The notes under the pieces are model-generated. The model searched no databases, was not told where the DNA came from, and worked only from the letters and a program-made list of their open reading frames with translations. Positions 7,807-15,350 of a stretch of DNA of 18,003 nucleotides are shown in pieces (within the stretch, counting starts at the first letter, position 1; each line of letters opens with the position of its first letter). The stretch is from Streptococcaceae bacterium AM104-57. GTDB taxonomy: Bacteria > Bacillota > Bacilli > Lactobacillales > Streptococcaceae. Location: NCBI GenBank assembly GCA_027659245.1, contig JAQDPW010000032.1, positions 1 through 18,003 of the forward strand, read 5' to 3'. Both the position numbers and the translations under genes were made by a program.

Positions 7807-8265
7807 CTATTTTCCTTTTATATCTACCTCTTGTAATAACTGACGGAGCATATTGGCACGGATAAGATTGGCATCATCGCCTAAAACTCGGTCTGTCGCC
7901 ATCGCTAATAATAGATTCATCTCCTGACGAGTCACCAAATCCTGCTCAAACAAGAGTCTTAAAACATCTTCAAAGATAGCTAGGCCAACTTCTTCACCTA
8001 CCGAATATAGTAAATCGCGGAGCATTTCATGGTGGTTTGAGAATTCAATCCGACCAATGCGAATATAACCTCCACCTCCTCGCTTACTTTCAACTAAATA
8101 ACCTCTGCTTTCAGTAAATCGAGTCTTAATCACATAGTTGATCTGACTAGGCACGACTTGAAAGGTATCCGCTAATTGGCTTCGTTGCAATTCAACCATA
8201 CCCGACTGCTCCAAAATCGCCTTGATATAGGCCTCTATATGGTCTGATGTATTTTTAAATCTCAT
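7807..8265 (-). CDS. ctsR: Class III heat-shock repressor CtsR
   Basis: A 152-residue protein with an N-terminal winged helix-turn-helix (residues about 1-70) ending in the RGGGGYIRIGR wing. The tetraglycine loop of that wing is the temperature-sensing element in Bacillus CtsR. The C-terminal part (about 75-150) matches the dimerisation domain. It represses clp genes through tandem heptad operators, and such an operator overlaps its own promoter (8290-8306), so the operon is autoregulated. mcsA and mcsB, which control CtsR in Bacillus, are absent between ctsR and clpC, as usual in streptococci. Start supported by AGAGGTGG seven bases upstream of the ATG. Confidence 0.96.
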   Translation of the reverse strand: MRFKNTSDHIEAYIKAILEQSGMVELQRSQLADTFQVVPSQINYVIKTRFTESRGYLVESKRGGGGYIRIGRIEFSNHHEMLRDLLYSVGEEVGLAIFEDVLRLLFEQDLVTRQEMNLLLAMATDRVLGDDANLIRANMLRQLLQEVDIKGK

Positions 8266-8289
8266 AGAACGCCACCTCTTTCTTTGAAC

Positions 8290-8306
8290 CTTGACTATCT
8301 TTGACT
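8290..8306 (-). promoter_or_regulatory. CtsR operator
   Basis: On the - strand AGTCAAA-GAT-AGTCAAG fits the CtsR box RGTCAAANANRGTCAAA with one mismatch. A third related heptad (GTTCAAA, 8283-8289) follows. The box starts immediately after the -10 hexamer and so covers the transcription start. Confidence 0.88.
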
Positions 8307-8335
8307 ATACTATCATTTAACACTCTATAAGTCAA
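8307..8335 (-). promoter_or_regulatory. Promoter of ctsR-clpC
   Basis: On the - strand TTGACT (8330-8335), a 17-bp spacer, then TAGTAT (8307-8312), abutting the CtsR operator. Confidence 0.82.
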
Positions 8336-8433
8336 ATTTTTAGAGCTCAGCCCTTGAAAATACTGACTTTCTTTAAAAACATTTAGGCATTAAATCGCCT
8401 TAGTTTTTCTTGAAAGTCCCTAAAAAAGTCCAC

Positions 8434-8455
8434 AAAAAAGAGCCCTGAAAAGGGC
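8434..8455 (-). terminator. Orphan terminator-like hairpin
   Basis: On the - strand GCCCT-tttc-AGGGC is followed by TCTTTTTT. No - strand gene ends here now, since the next gene to the right is on the + strand, so it may be left from an ancestral arrangement. Confidence 0.6.
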
Positions 8456-8487
8456 GTAATATTGACGAGTTCAGCAGGCAAGAAACT

Positions 8488-8509
8488 AGCACGATCAAAC
8501 GTGCTTTTT
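8488..8509 (+). terminator. Orphan terminator-like hairpin on the + strand
   Basis: AGCACG (8488-8493) pairs with CGTGCT (8500-8505) across ATCAAA and is followed by a short T-run. No + strand gene precedes it within the window; it could end a short unannotated RNA or be a leftover. Confidence 0.4.
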
Positions 8510-8584
8510 ATATGAAAGATTGATGTTTTCAGCTCAATATTAAATTTTTCAGTTTTTATCCTCTACTCAATGGTTTGAAAATGA

Positions 8585-8698
8585 ATAAAAGAAGAAATTA
8601 TCAGAGATGATGATATTAATGTTTTAGTTCTGCACCAATTTTTTAAAATTCAAGATTTATATAAGGAAGGTTCTACTCGTCGCATTCTAGAGCTGTGA
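8585..8698 (+). pseudogene. Possible C-terminal gene remnant
   Basis: A 37-codon open frame without a start codon, preceded by in-frame stops, reads …DDDINVLVLHQFFKIQD… and ends STRRILEL. The composition is protein-like (acidic, amphipathic) and more complex than the surrounding AT-rich spacer. It may be the tail of a gene lost from this locus. The family is not recognised. Confidence 0.3.
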
Positions 8699-8765
8699 TA
8701 AAGCATACAATATGAAGAAAAGAAATTAGTGAAATGCTTTCTTCTAGTATATGATCTATAATTTT

Positions 8766-8774
8766 TGTTATAAT
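8766..8774 (+). promoter_or_regulatory. Extended -10 promoter
   Basis: TGTTATAAT, an extended -10 with a perfect TATAAT (8769-8774) and no convincing -35. It lies 32 bp upstream of the unknown + strand gene. Confidence 0.6.
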
Positions 8775-8806
8775 CATATCAGAGAGATTTTATTAGGGAG
8801 AATGAT

Positions 8807-9571
8807 ATGAAGTTTACAAAAATTTTTCTCATCGCTACTTCGTTAATATGGACGATTCTAAATTTTTTTCAAGTAATCACTTCACCGACAGTAGTAAACT
8901 TAACTAGTTTTATGGGTATAATCCCTGTTGTTTCAGCACTGTATTCTGAAGTTGATTTAATTTATATTTATTTTAATAAAGCAAGAGCTTACTTTTTTTT
9001 AAAGACTGTTTCTTTCACTCCCAAAAGTTCTCGCTTTATAGTTAACAACATTACTGTCGATGAATTAGAACAGCAAATTTATGAAATTATAAAAGCCGAA
9101 AGCTATACGTTTGATAGTTCAACTATCTTAAAAACTCATGAAGATTTCTATTTAGAAATAGAATCTATTAATGGTTTAAAAAATAAATTGACTCTCAACT
9201 TACATTCAGAAAACGATATACAAAGATTAACAATTAAAGCTGACTACCAAATTGCATATAGAGATGTTAAGGAACAATGGTATGCTTTTTTAAAACTTAG
9301 AAATGAACTTTTTTCTCATTGCTCAATAGCGAGAAATACCACAGATCGATTTGATGTAACTATTAACACTGACAAACAAAAGAAATTTAATCCATTTTAT
9401 AGACTAACAGTGCGCCATGTTGGAAAGAAAGAAGATAAAAAATTTAGTTTAGAATTTAAAGACAAAAATCTCCTTGTCAAAACCAATAATAATAAGATTT
9501 ATGGAACATCTAATAATTATAAAGATATAGAAAAATTAATTAAGGAATACGTAGCACTTTCTAGAATTTAA
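8807..9571 (+). CDS. Unknown protein with N-terminal membrane hairpin (254 aa)
   Basis: Not recognised. Residues about 4-24 and 30-52 are hydrophobic and would form a two-pass hairpin or a signal anchor plus one pass. From about residue 70 the protein is hydrophilic, Lys/Asn-rich and probably cytoplasmic, with alternating strands and helices (for example DELEQQIYEIIKAE near 85-98 and a C-terminal helix DIEKLIKEYVAL). No catalytic motif is evident. The start is supported by AGGGAGA eight bases before the ATG and the promoter just upstream. It is visibly richer in A/T than the flanking housekeeping genes, which suggests acquisition. It converges with the next gene, the two stop codons overlapping by 4 bp. 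A host-interaction or defence role is possible but unsupported by motif. Confidence 0.75.
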   Translation: MKFTKIFLIATSLIWTILNFFQVITSPTVVNLTSFMGIIPVVSALYSEVDLIYIYFNKARAYFFLKTVSFTPKSSRFIVNNITVDELEQQIYEIIKAESYTFDSSTILKTHEDFYLEIESINGLKNKLTLNLHSENDIQRLTIKADYQIAYRDVKEQWYAFLKLRNELFSHCSIARNTTDRFDVTINTDKQKKFNPFYRLTVRHVGKKEDKKFSLEFKDKNLLVKTNNNKIYGTSNNYKDIEKLIKEYVALSRI

Positions 9572-10254
9572 ATCTCATTAATTTTCATTAATGTTGCAAT
9601 AGAAAACTCTAGCATCGGGTATTCTTTATCAATATCTGATAATGATGTAAAGGACAATATTGTGCCAGATTGAGTTAACATAATTGTTCTTGACTTATTT
9701 AAAATATCCAAAGTACCTATTATTTTTGTAGCCTCATCATTTCTTAATGCTTCAAGAGCTTCGTCGTTCACATCAACTTCATCACCTGAAAATGATTTAC
9801 TGGAGACACCTTCATCGCTACTATTAAAAGTCACTCCTTTTGTTTGATACATACTCCCTGAAATTGACTCTAAATCAAATTTTAAGGTAGAGTATTGAAT
9901 ATTAACAGATTCTATTTTTGATAGTTCTTTTAAAAATTTCTTAGCTATAAAAGTCGTCGTACTCAGAAACAAAAGCTGATCGTGTTCCGAATAAAATATA
10001 TCAAATTCAAATGCCTTCTGATAGTTTTCATATTGTTGATATTCATCAACTTCAGGATTATATACTAAAATTTCATCGTCAATTGTCTTTGTATAATTTC
10101 CAACAAATAGCCTGAATACTCTCCCTTCTATTGTCAATGTTTTGGGTGTTTTTTTAATTGACCCAATAGTGACATTGGCTTTTTTTATTTCTGTAGTACC
10201 ATCCGGAATCTCAAATTGAGAAACTTTTCTTACCGATATTGATGTTGCTGCCAT
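9568..10254 (-). CDS. Unknown soluble protein (228 aa)
   Basis: Not recognised. A 228-residue acidic protein with no signal peptide or membrane segment. The N-terminal 120 residues alternate short hydrophobic strands (FRLFVGNY, FEFDIFYSEHDQLLFLSTTTF) and a Lys-rich helix (AKKFLKELSKI). The second half has a Ser/Asp-rich loop (about 145-165), then a helix and strands. This mixed alpha/beta pattern resembles sensor or nucleic-acid-binding proteins only in a general way. The ATG at 10254 has a weak AGGC ribosome site. A possible promoter is TTGTCA-17-TATATG about 70-100 bp upstream. It shares the AT-rich composition of its convergent partner and sits between it and the terminator of the thiamine operon. 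Confidence 0.72.
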   Translation of the reverse strand: MAATSISVRKVSQFEIPDGTTEIKKANVTIGSIKKTPKTLTIEGRVFRLFVGNYTKTIDDEILVYNPEVDEYQQYENYQKAFEFDIFYSEHDQLLFLSTTTFIAKKFLKELSKIESVNIQYSTLKFDLESISGSMYQTKGVTFNSSDEGVSSKSFSGDEVDVNDEALEALRNDEATKIIGTLDILNKSRTIMLTQSGTILSFTSLSDIDKEYPMLEFSIATLMKINEI

Positions 10255-10393
10255 ACTTGCCTGCTTTCTAATTTATTCTCTTCTATTTTTTGTCCTACTG
10301 TATACTTTTTTATCATATATTAACACAATTAACAGTTGACAAATTGATAAAACCATTCCACATATTATACCGAAATTTTCTCATTTTTAAAAG

Positions 10394-10432
10394 AAAAAGG
10401 GCGCTGGTAAAGGATAATCTTCACCAACTCCC
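10394..10432 (-). terminator. Terminator of the thiamine operon
   Basis: On the - strand GGGAGTTGGTGAAG pairs with CTTTACCAGCGCCC (one mismatch, G-U pairs) over a short loop and is followed by TTTTTC. It lies directly after the ATPase gene. Confidence 0.85.
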
Positions 10433-10439
10433 TATTTTT

Positions 10440-11168
10440 CTACTTATCTAAGCCTAATTCTGCCAAGATTTGACGTTTATAAGCAATTTTTTGGACTTCC
10501 TTGTCTTCGCTATGGGACCAATCTAGTTTAACTTCAGAAACGATCTGCCCAGGGCGATTTTTCAAGATATAGATGCGGTCGCTGAGATTAAGAGCCTCCT
10601 CGATACTATGCGTAATAATCAGGGTTGTTAGTTGCAACTGCTTGTGAATCTCAAGATACCAAGCGTGGAGTTCCATCTTGGTCATCTCATCCAAGGCGCT
10701 AAAAGCCTCATCCAAGAGAAAGAGCTTGTGCCCGAAAAGGTAGGTACGAAGCAAGGCTACACGCTGGCGCATCCCACCACTTAGTTCATGAGGATACTTG
10801 TCCCGTACAGCTGTCAACTGGAAGGTCGCAAGAATTTCATCCGCTCGGGAAATAGCTTCTGCCTTATCCACTTTTTGAATCAAGAGGGGCAGGATGATAT
10901 TGCCAAGCACCGTCTTGTGTTCCAAGAGTAGATCCTTTTGCAACATATAACTCACGCGCCCCTTGGGATTTTCCTCTCCATCAAGAACGATTCGCCCTGA
11001 CTGGACTTCTAAAATCCCTGCAATCAGGTTAAAGAGAGTGGTCTTGCCTACACCACTGGGGCCTAGGATAGAGACCACTTCACCTGAAGTCACTTGCAGA
11101 TTAATATCCTCTAAAATCTTTTCGTTGTCGTAGGCATAGCTTACATGTTCTAGTCTAATTTCTGTCAT
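10440..11168 (-). CDS. ABC transporter ATPase, thiamine/precursor uptake (ThiZ-like)
   Basis: A 242-residue ABC ATPase of the nitrate/sulfonate/taurine-type importer class. Walker A GPSGVGKT (36-43), Q-loop near LQKDLL (76-81), signature LSGGMRQR (129-136), Walker B LFLLDE (149-154), D-loop SALD and switch His187 (ITHSIEEA). It powers import by the permease and lipoprotein encoded upstream. Its ATG overlaps the stop of the binding-protein gene by 1 nt (TAATG), implying translational coupling. Last gene of the riboswitch-controlled operon. The substrate is inferred from that riboswitch. Confidence 0.9.
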   Translation of the reverse strand: MTEIRLEHVSYAYDNEKILEDINLQVTSGEVVSILGPSGVGKTTLFNLIAGILEVQSGRIVLDGEENPKGRVSYMLQKDLLLEHKTVLGNIILPLLIQKVDKAEAISRADEILATFQLTAVRDKYPHELSGGMRQRVALLRTYLFGHKLFLLDEAFSALDEMTKMELHAWYLEIHKQLQLTTLIITHSIEEALNLSDRIYILKNRPGQIVSEVKLDWSHSEDKEVQKIAYKRQILAELGLDK

Positions 11169-12175
11169 TATTTCACAAATTCGTTAGTAAAGCCTTTGTC
11201 TGTCAAATCTTCTTTAAGGATACCATTTTCTTTATCCCATTTGTAGAAGGCATTCCAGCGAGCCGCGTCAAATTGTCCCCATTTTTCCTTATCACTTGCA
11301 TATTCTTTTGACAAGTATTTTTGAGATTCAATGACAAAATCACGTTTTTCCTTGAGTTCAGGGGCGTTCTTAATCAGGATATCTGCAGCTTCTTCTGGAT
11401 GCTCCATAGCGTATTGGTAACCTTTTTTGATAGCTTGGATGACTTTACGAGCTTCTTCTTTATTGTCTTTCAGATAGTCGTTGTTTGCGATGATAACTGG
11501 TGAGTAGTAGTCAAACTCTTTTACATAGTCTTTCATATACATGAAGTTGGCATCCACACCTTGCGATTTAGCAAGGATCCCATCCCAACCGTAGTAGATC
11601 CAAGCAGAGTCAAAGACACCATTGGCAATCGGTGTGATAGAGTTTGAATCGTTGTTTGGTACTTTTTCAACCTTTTCAAAGTCACCGCCTTGAGATTCTA
11701 CCAAGGTTTTCAACATAGCAAGTTCGGTTGGATCATTCCAGGTTCCATATTTCTTACCAACCAAGTCTTTTGGACTGGTTACATTATCAGATTTACGAGA
11801 GATAATACCTGATGTATTATGTTCAACGATAGCTGCAACAGCAGTAATTCCTGCTCCTTTTTCCAATTTTTTAGCCATGTAATCTTGGAAATACACTGCA
11901 AATGGTGCCTTTCCGTTAATAACCAAGTCAGAAGAACTTTCTTCTGGTGGCAATTTCAAGTCAACATCCACTCCAGCTTCTTTGAAATAACCTTTTTCCT
12001 TGGCAACATAAAGCCCTGTGTGGTTGGTATTTGGCGTCCAGTCTAGGATAAAGTCAATTTTCTTGAGTTCTGCCTCCTTGTTGTCCTTAGAAGCAGTTCC
12101 TTGACCACAAGCTACAAGCACAACAGCTACAAGAGCTGTCACAAGCGTTAAAAACACTTTCCATGTTTTTTTCAT
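11168..12175 (-). CDS. Substrate-binding lipoprotein, THI5/NMT1 family (ThiY-like)
   Basis: A 335-residue lipoprotein: signal peptide with lipobox LVAC (Cys23), then a mature domain beginning …KKIDFILDWTPNTNHTGLYVAKEKGYF…, the hallmark N-terminus of the NMT1/THI5-like periplasmic-binding fold. Conserved features include LPPEESSSDLVINGKAPFAV (about 79-98) and GTWNDP (about 144-149). Family members such as ThiY bind formylaminopyrimidine/HMP-type thiamine precursors on the outer face of the membrane and deliver them to the ABC permease. The gene lies 38 nt after the permease stop, with its own GAGGAAATC Shine-Dalgarno. Whether the ligand is thiamine, HMP or a degradation product cannot be read from sequence. 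Confidence 0.9.
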   Translation of the reverse strand: MKKTWKVFLTLVTALVAVVLVACGQGTASKDNKEAELKKIDFILDWTPNTNHTGLYVAKEKGYFKEAGVDVDLKLPPEESSSDLVINGKAPFAVYFQDYMAKKLEKGAGITAVAAIVEHNTSGIISRKSDNVTSPKDLVGKKYGTWNDPTELAMLKTLVESQGGDFEKVEKVPNNDSNSITPIANGVFDSAWIYYGWDGILAKSQGVDANFMYMKDYVKEFDYYSPVIIANNDYLKDNKEEARKVIQAIKKGYQYAMEHPEEAADILIKNAPELKEKRDFVIESQKYLSKEYASDKEKWGQFDAARWNAFYKWDKENGILKEDLTDKGFTNEFVK

Positions 12176-12213
12176 TTTGATTTCCTCTTTTCTTTTTCAG
12201 AAACATTCTTATT

Positions 12214-12972
12214 CTATGAACGTTTCCATTTAATAACATATTTTTCACTAATATCGACCAACTTCATACCTAGAAGACTGATAATCGATACCAGAATAAT
12301 AATAGCGAACATGGTATCATACTGAAACAGTTTCTTGGACTGAATCATATAAACACCAAGACCTTCAAAGCCTCCCAGCCACTCAGATACAACGGTTGTG
12401 ATAAAGGCATAGGAGACACTAACCCTCAGACCTGCATAAAAGTAAGGTAGGCTGACTGGGATTTTAAAATGCCACAGGATTTGCCAAGGCTTGGCCCGCA
12501 TCAGACTAAACAAGGTCAACATATCCTTGTCACAATGCCTAAAACCGTCCAAAATGCTGACGATGATGGGGAAGGTTGTCGTCAAGATAATCAAGACAAT
12601 CTTGGGCAAAATCCCATAACCTAGCCACAAGACCAGAATAGGGGCTATGGCAATGGTCGGGATAGTCTGAACAACTACCATCATAGGGTAAATCAAGTCA
12701 TTGAGCCAAGTCAAGCTGTCCATAAGCACAGCCATGAGACAAGCAATCAAGACTCCCAAAATTAGACCTAGCAAAGCCACTCTCAAGGTCGCCCAGCTAT
12801 GGTGCCAGAGAAACTCTCTGTCACGAACAAAGGACAGGAGAATTTCAAGAGGTGTCGGCAGGATAAACTTGGGGAGAAGTTTAAGAAAGCCTGCTAACTG
12901 CCAGATTAACAAGACTCCTAGAAAACCCAATAAACTAATGTGTCGTCTCAGTATACTTTTCAAGTTTCTCAT
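12214..12972 (-). CDS. ABC transporter permease, thiamine/precursor uptake (ThiX-like)
   Basis: About 253 residues with six hydrophobic segments and the BPD-type inner-membrane signature (the EAA-like loop around FSLMRAKPWQILWHFKIPVSLP, about 155-176, contacts the ATPase). It belongs to the SsuC/TauC/ThiX permease class. The reading frame overlaps the end of the upstream thiamine-binding gene by about 40 nt. Two starts are possible, ATG at 12972 or TTG at 12975; the GGAGAG site sits 13 or 10 nt upstream respectively, so the TTG is a real alternative. It forms the membrane channel for the lipoprotein and ATPase encoded downstream. Confidence 0.88.
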   Translation of the reverse strand: MRNLKSILRRHISLLGFLGVLLIWQLAGFLKLLPKFILPTPLEILLSFVRDREFLWHHSWATLRVALLGLILGVLIACLMAVLMDSLTWLNDLIYPMMVVVQTIPTIAIAPILVLWLGYGILPKIVLIILTTTFPIIVSILDGFRHCDKDMLTLFSLMRAKPWQILWHFKIPVSLPYFYAGLRVSVSYAFITTVVSEWLGGFEGLGVYMIQSKKLFQYDTMFAIIILVSIISLLGMKLVDISEKYVIKWKRS

Positions 12973-13225
12973 CAATACTTAAAATCTCTCCTATATTTAT
13001 TTTCACACTGGCAAAAACATTGTCTGCTCCTTGACCTGCCACTTCTAGCGCTTCTTTGAGAATGCGCATAAGCTCATCAAACTCCCCCTCCAAGACCGTT
13101 TCAAATGGTGTCACCACCATGGTCACTTCTTGAGATTGCAGATAAGCAATGACCTTATCAATCACAGCTATGCGGTCAATCCCTTGTGACAGGGGCAGGA
13201 CTTGTAAAGCAATGCTTGCTTTCAT
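12935..13225 (-). CDS. MTH1187/YqgV-family thiamine-binding protein
   Basis: A 96-residue protein of the Thiamine_BP (MTH1187/YkoF-like, ferredoxin-like) family: N-terminal strand SIALQVLPLSQG, a long helix (VIDKVIAYLQSQ), then VTPFETVLEGEFDELMRIL, the usual family core. Family members bind thiamine or HMP and are commonly encoded next to thiamine/HMP transporters. First gene behind the TPP riboswitch, with a strong AAGGAGG site 5 nt before the ATG. It may act as a cytoplasmic carrier or sensor for the imported ligand; this is inferred from context. Confidence 0.87.
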   Translation of the reverse strand: MKASIALQVLPLSQGIDRIAVIDKVIAYLQSQEVTMVVTPFETVLEGEFDELMRILKEALEVAGQGADNVFASVKINIGEILSIDEKLEKYTETTH

Positions 13226-13260
13226 TCAAACCTCCTTCTAAGTTACAGTTTTTCTTTGTA

Positions 13261-13295
13261 AAAAAAGAAAAACCTCTTTCATATATGAAAAAGGT
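13261..13295 (-). terminator. Riboswitch expression-platform terminator
   Basis: On the - strand ACCTTTTTCATA pairs with TATGAAAGAGGT (one G-U) and is followed by TTTTTCTTTTTT. It lies just after the TPP aptamer and before the ribosome site of the first gene, so control is probably by premature termination when TPP is bound. Confidence 0.8.
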
Positions 13296-13296
13296 G

Positions 13297-13402
<106 letters not shown>

Positions 13403-13408
13403 GGACAT

Positions 13409-13437
13409 ATGATAACGCAAAACAAACAAGATGTCAA
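13409..13437 (-). promoter_or_regulatory. Promoter of the TPP-riboswitch operon
   Basis: On the - strand TTGACA (13432-13437), a 17-bp spacer, then TATCAT (13409-13414). Predicted transcription start about 13402, at the 5' edge of the riboswitch. Confidence 0.85.
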
Positions 13438-13454
13438 GGAAACTGCTTACAGAA

Positions 13455-13633
13455 AAGAGAGTGGGACAGAAATCGGTAATTCGTTAGAATTCGATTTCGT
13501 CGTCCCACCTCCACACAGTTGAGTAGGGCTGTAAAAGCTGATGAAATTAGCGTAGTAGAGCCCACTCAACCACTGCGTCTTGCTCGACAATCCAAAGAAA
13601 ATTGAGAGGCTAGAACTTTTGTCCCAACCTCTT
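13455..13633. repeat. Structured ~180-bp intergenic repeat with three hairpins
   Basis: The outer ends are inverted (GAGAGTGGGACAGAA and TTTTGTCCCAACCTCTTC). Inside are a first hairpin GTGGGAC (13461-13467) with GTCCCAC (13502-13508) and a second GTTGAGT (13518-13524) with ACTCAAC (13564-13570), each with further inner pairing. I recall this sequence as a multicopy intergenic element of Mitis-group streptococci; it may belong to the elements described as SPRITE, but that assignment is uncertain. It follows the cls stop by 35 bp and may terminate cls transcription before the thiamine promoter. The open frames inside it are by-products of the repeat. Confidence 0.7.
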
Positions 13634-13667
13634 CCTCTAATCATCTATTCTCAATTAATTCTTCCAC

Positions 13668-15200
13668 TTAAAGCATTGGCGCAAACAACTGGGTCACTTC
13701 CTTGATTAATGTTTGATACCAGGTAGGATTGATCGTCCCTGGGAATACTTCCTGCGATACTTCAAAAATCTCTTCAAAGTCCTTACGAATATCTGCAATC
13801 GATGGTGTTTCGTACAACAAAACCGCATTTTCATAGTGATGAACCAAGCTACGATAATCTAGATTTATGGTTCCAACAACTGCGTATCGATCATCAACAA
13901 TCATCTGCTTACTATGGATAAAACCAGGAGTATACTCATAAATACGGACACCAGCAGACAAAAGATCCGGATAAGCTCCTCGTGTTATCAGTTGAATAAG
14001 CTCCTTGTCTGGTACAAAGGGAGTGACAATTCGCACATCCACCCCTCGCATGGCCGCATTTTTAATATCTTCCGTCAAATCATAATCAATAATCAAGTAA
14101 GGTGTGGTAATATAGACAAAGTCTGTCGCTTGATTGATGAGATTTTGATAAACTATTTTCCCTACCTTCATCTGGTAGATAGGCTTGGGACCACTTCCAT
14201 AAGGAATGCACAAACCTGCTCCAGACCGCGTTTGATTTTCCAAATGATACTGATCAAAGTCACTGATTTCACCACGGTTGATGTACCAGTTCATGAGAAA
14301 TAGTCTTGTAAAAGCCTGAACAGCTGGGCCGTCTATACGAAGGCCACTATCTTTCCAATAGCCAAAACGTTCAATCTGGTTTATATACTCATCCGCAAGA
14401 TTGACGCCACCAGTATAGGCAATCTGCCCATCAATGACCAAAATTTTGCGGTGATCTCGGTTATTATAGGCCACTGTCATACGAGGAATTACCTTATTAA
14501 ACTTATGAGCCTCAATTCCCCGAGATCGGAGATGCACAGTATAATCACCTGGCAATGTCACCATGCAGCCGATATCATCGTAGAGCATCTTAACTTCAAC
14601 ACCCTGAGCAACTTTTTCTTCGAGAATCTCAAGCATGCTGTCCCACATCAAGCCTTCTTCGACAATGTAGTATTCCAGGAAGATAAATTTCTCAGCCTTT
14701 TTCAAATCCTCTAAGATTTGTCTCCACATAGCCTCTCCAGTAGAGAAAAATTGAGAATCTGTCTGCTCGTACACCTCTGCATTGCTATCCATATGTAGCA
14801 AGGCACTGATAATCCCATAAGCAGACTTATCTCTATCCTTTAACCCTTGATGAAGAGCAAACTCACTCTTTTCATGGTTAGTAATGGAGCGTAGTTCCTT
14901 CAGCTGTTTCATTTCTTTTTTTGATAGTCTTCTCTCACCGAACATGAGATAAAGCAGTGGACCAAACACCGGTACAAAGGTCACAATCAACCAAGTCACT
15001 TTGCTTTCAGGTGACATCGAACGATTGACAATCGCTATAACGGTTGCTACGCTGATCAAAAATACAAGAATCACCCAAATAATCGGAGCAATCTGGCTCA
15101 TGTAAAGAATAATTCCGAAAACAAGAAATAATTCTATCAGGATAATCGCAATACTAAAGCCATACTTGGACATCAATAATCGAAATTTTCTTATCCCCAT
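13668..15200 (-). CDS. cls: Cardiolipin synthase
   Basis: A 510-residue membrane enzyme of the phospholipase D superfamily. Two N-terminal transmembrane helices (about 13-35 and 39-58) and a third hydrophobic stretch (about 68-86) precede the catalytic part. It contains two HKD motifs: H250-x-K252-x4-D257 (HRKILVID) and H429-x-K431-x4-D436 (HSKQMIVD), both intact, each followed by the usual Gly/Asn residues (GGVNLAD; GTINLDYRS). It condenses two phosphatidylglycerol molecules to cardiolipin and glycerol at the cytoplasmic membrane. The start has a GAGGGAG site immediately upstream; the gene is monocistronic, with a consensus-like promoter 64 bp upstream. Length is typical for the family. Confidence 0.95.
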   Translation of the reverse strand: MGIRKFRLLMSKYGFSIAIILIELFLVFGIILYMSQIAPIIWVILVFLISVATVIAIVNRSMSPESKVTWLIVTFVPVFGPLLYLMFGERRLSKKEMKQLKELRSITNHEKSEFALHQGLKDRDKSAYGIISALLHMDSNAEVYEQTDSQFFSTGEAMWRQILEDLKKAEKFIFLEYYIVEEGLMWDSMLEILEEKVAQGVEVKMLYDDIGCMVTLPGDYTVHLRSRGIEAHKFNKVIPRMTVAYNNRDHRKILVIDGQIAYTGGVNLADEYINQIERFGYWKDSGLRIDGPAVQAFTRLFLMNWYINRGEISDFDQYHLENQTRSGAGLCIPYGSGPKPIYQMKVGKIVYQNLINQATDFVYITTPYLIIDYDLTEDIKNAAMRGVDVRIVTPFVPDKELIQLITRGAYPDLLSAGVRIYEYTPGFIHSKQMIVDDRYAVVGTINLDYRSLVHHYENAVLLYETPSIADIRKDFEEIFEVSQEVFPGTINPTWYQTLIKEVTQLFAPML

Positions 15201-15263
15201 ATCTCCCTCTCAATTTCTAAGTCTACTCCCTAATTTAACGTCTGAAAATGCTTGTTACCTTCT

Positions 15264-15292
15264 AGTATACTTAGTTTAGAAGAACTTATCAA
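15264..15292 (-). promoter_or_regulatory. cls promoter
   Basis: On the - strand TTGATA (15287-15292), a 17-bp spacer, then TATACT (15264-15269). Confidence 0.8.
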
Positions 15293-15350
15293 GTCTTTTC
15301 TGTTTAGGCCGATAGTTCAACCTATAAAATTAAAAAGAGTCTGCGACAAA

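Larger units (their letters stand above)
8336..8806. other. Long AT-rich intergenic region upstream of ctsR
   Basis: About 470 bp without an intact gene. It holds two hairpins that look like terminators without genes (8434-8455 for the - strand, 8488-8509 for the + strand), an open-frame remnant at 8585-8698, and the promoter of the unknown + strand gene at 8766-8774. It reads as the decayed left edge of an insert between ctsR and the thiamine operon. Confidence 0.55.

Noticed and set aside
8565..8595. Possible BOX-type element (TACTCAATG followed by A-rich sequence)
   Set aside because: Only about nine bases match the BOX end and no other BOX module is present nearby.
8807..10254. Assignment of the unknown pair to Kiwa, RexAB or an Abi system
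   Set aside because: Gene sizes and a membrane/soluble split are loosely similar, but no diagnostic motif was seen and the genes converge instead of forming an operon.
13447..13644. 65-residue frame on the - strand
   Set aside because: It lies entirely within the structured intergenic repeat and has no ribosome site.
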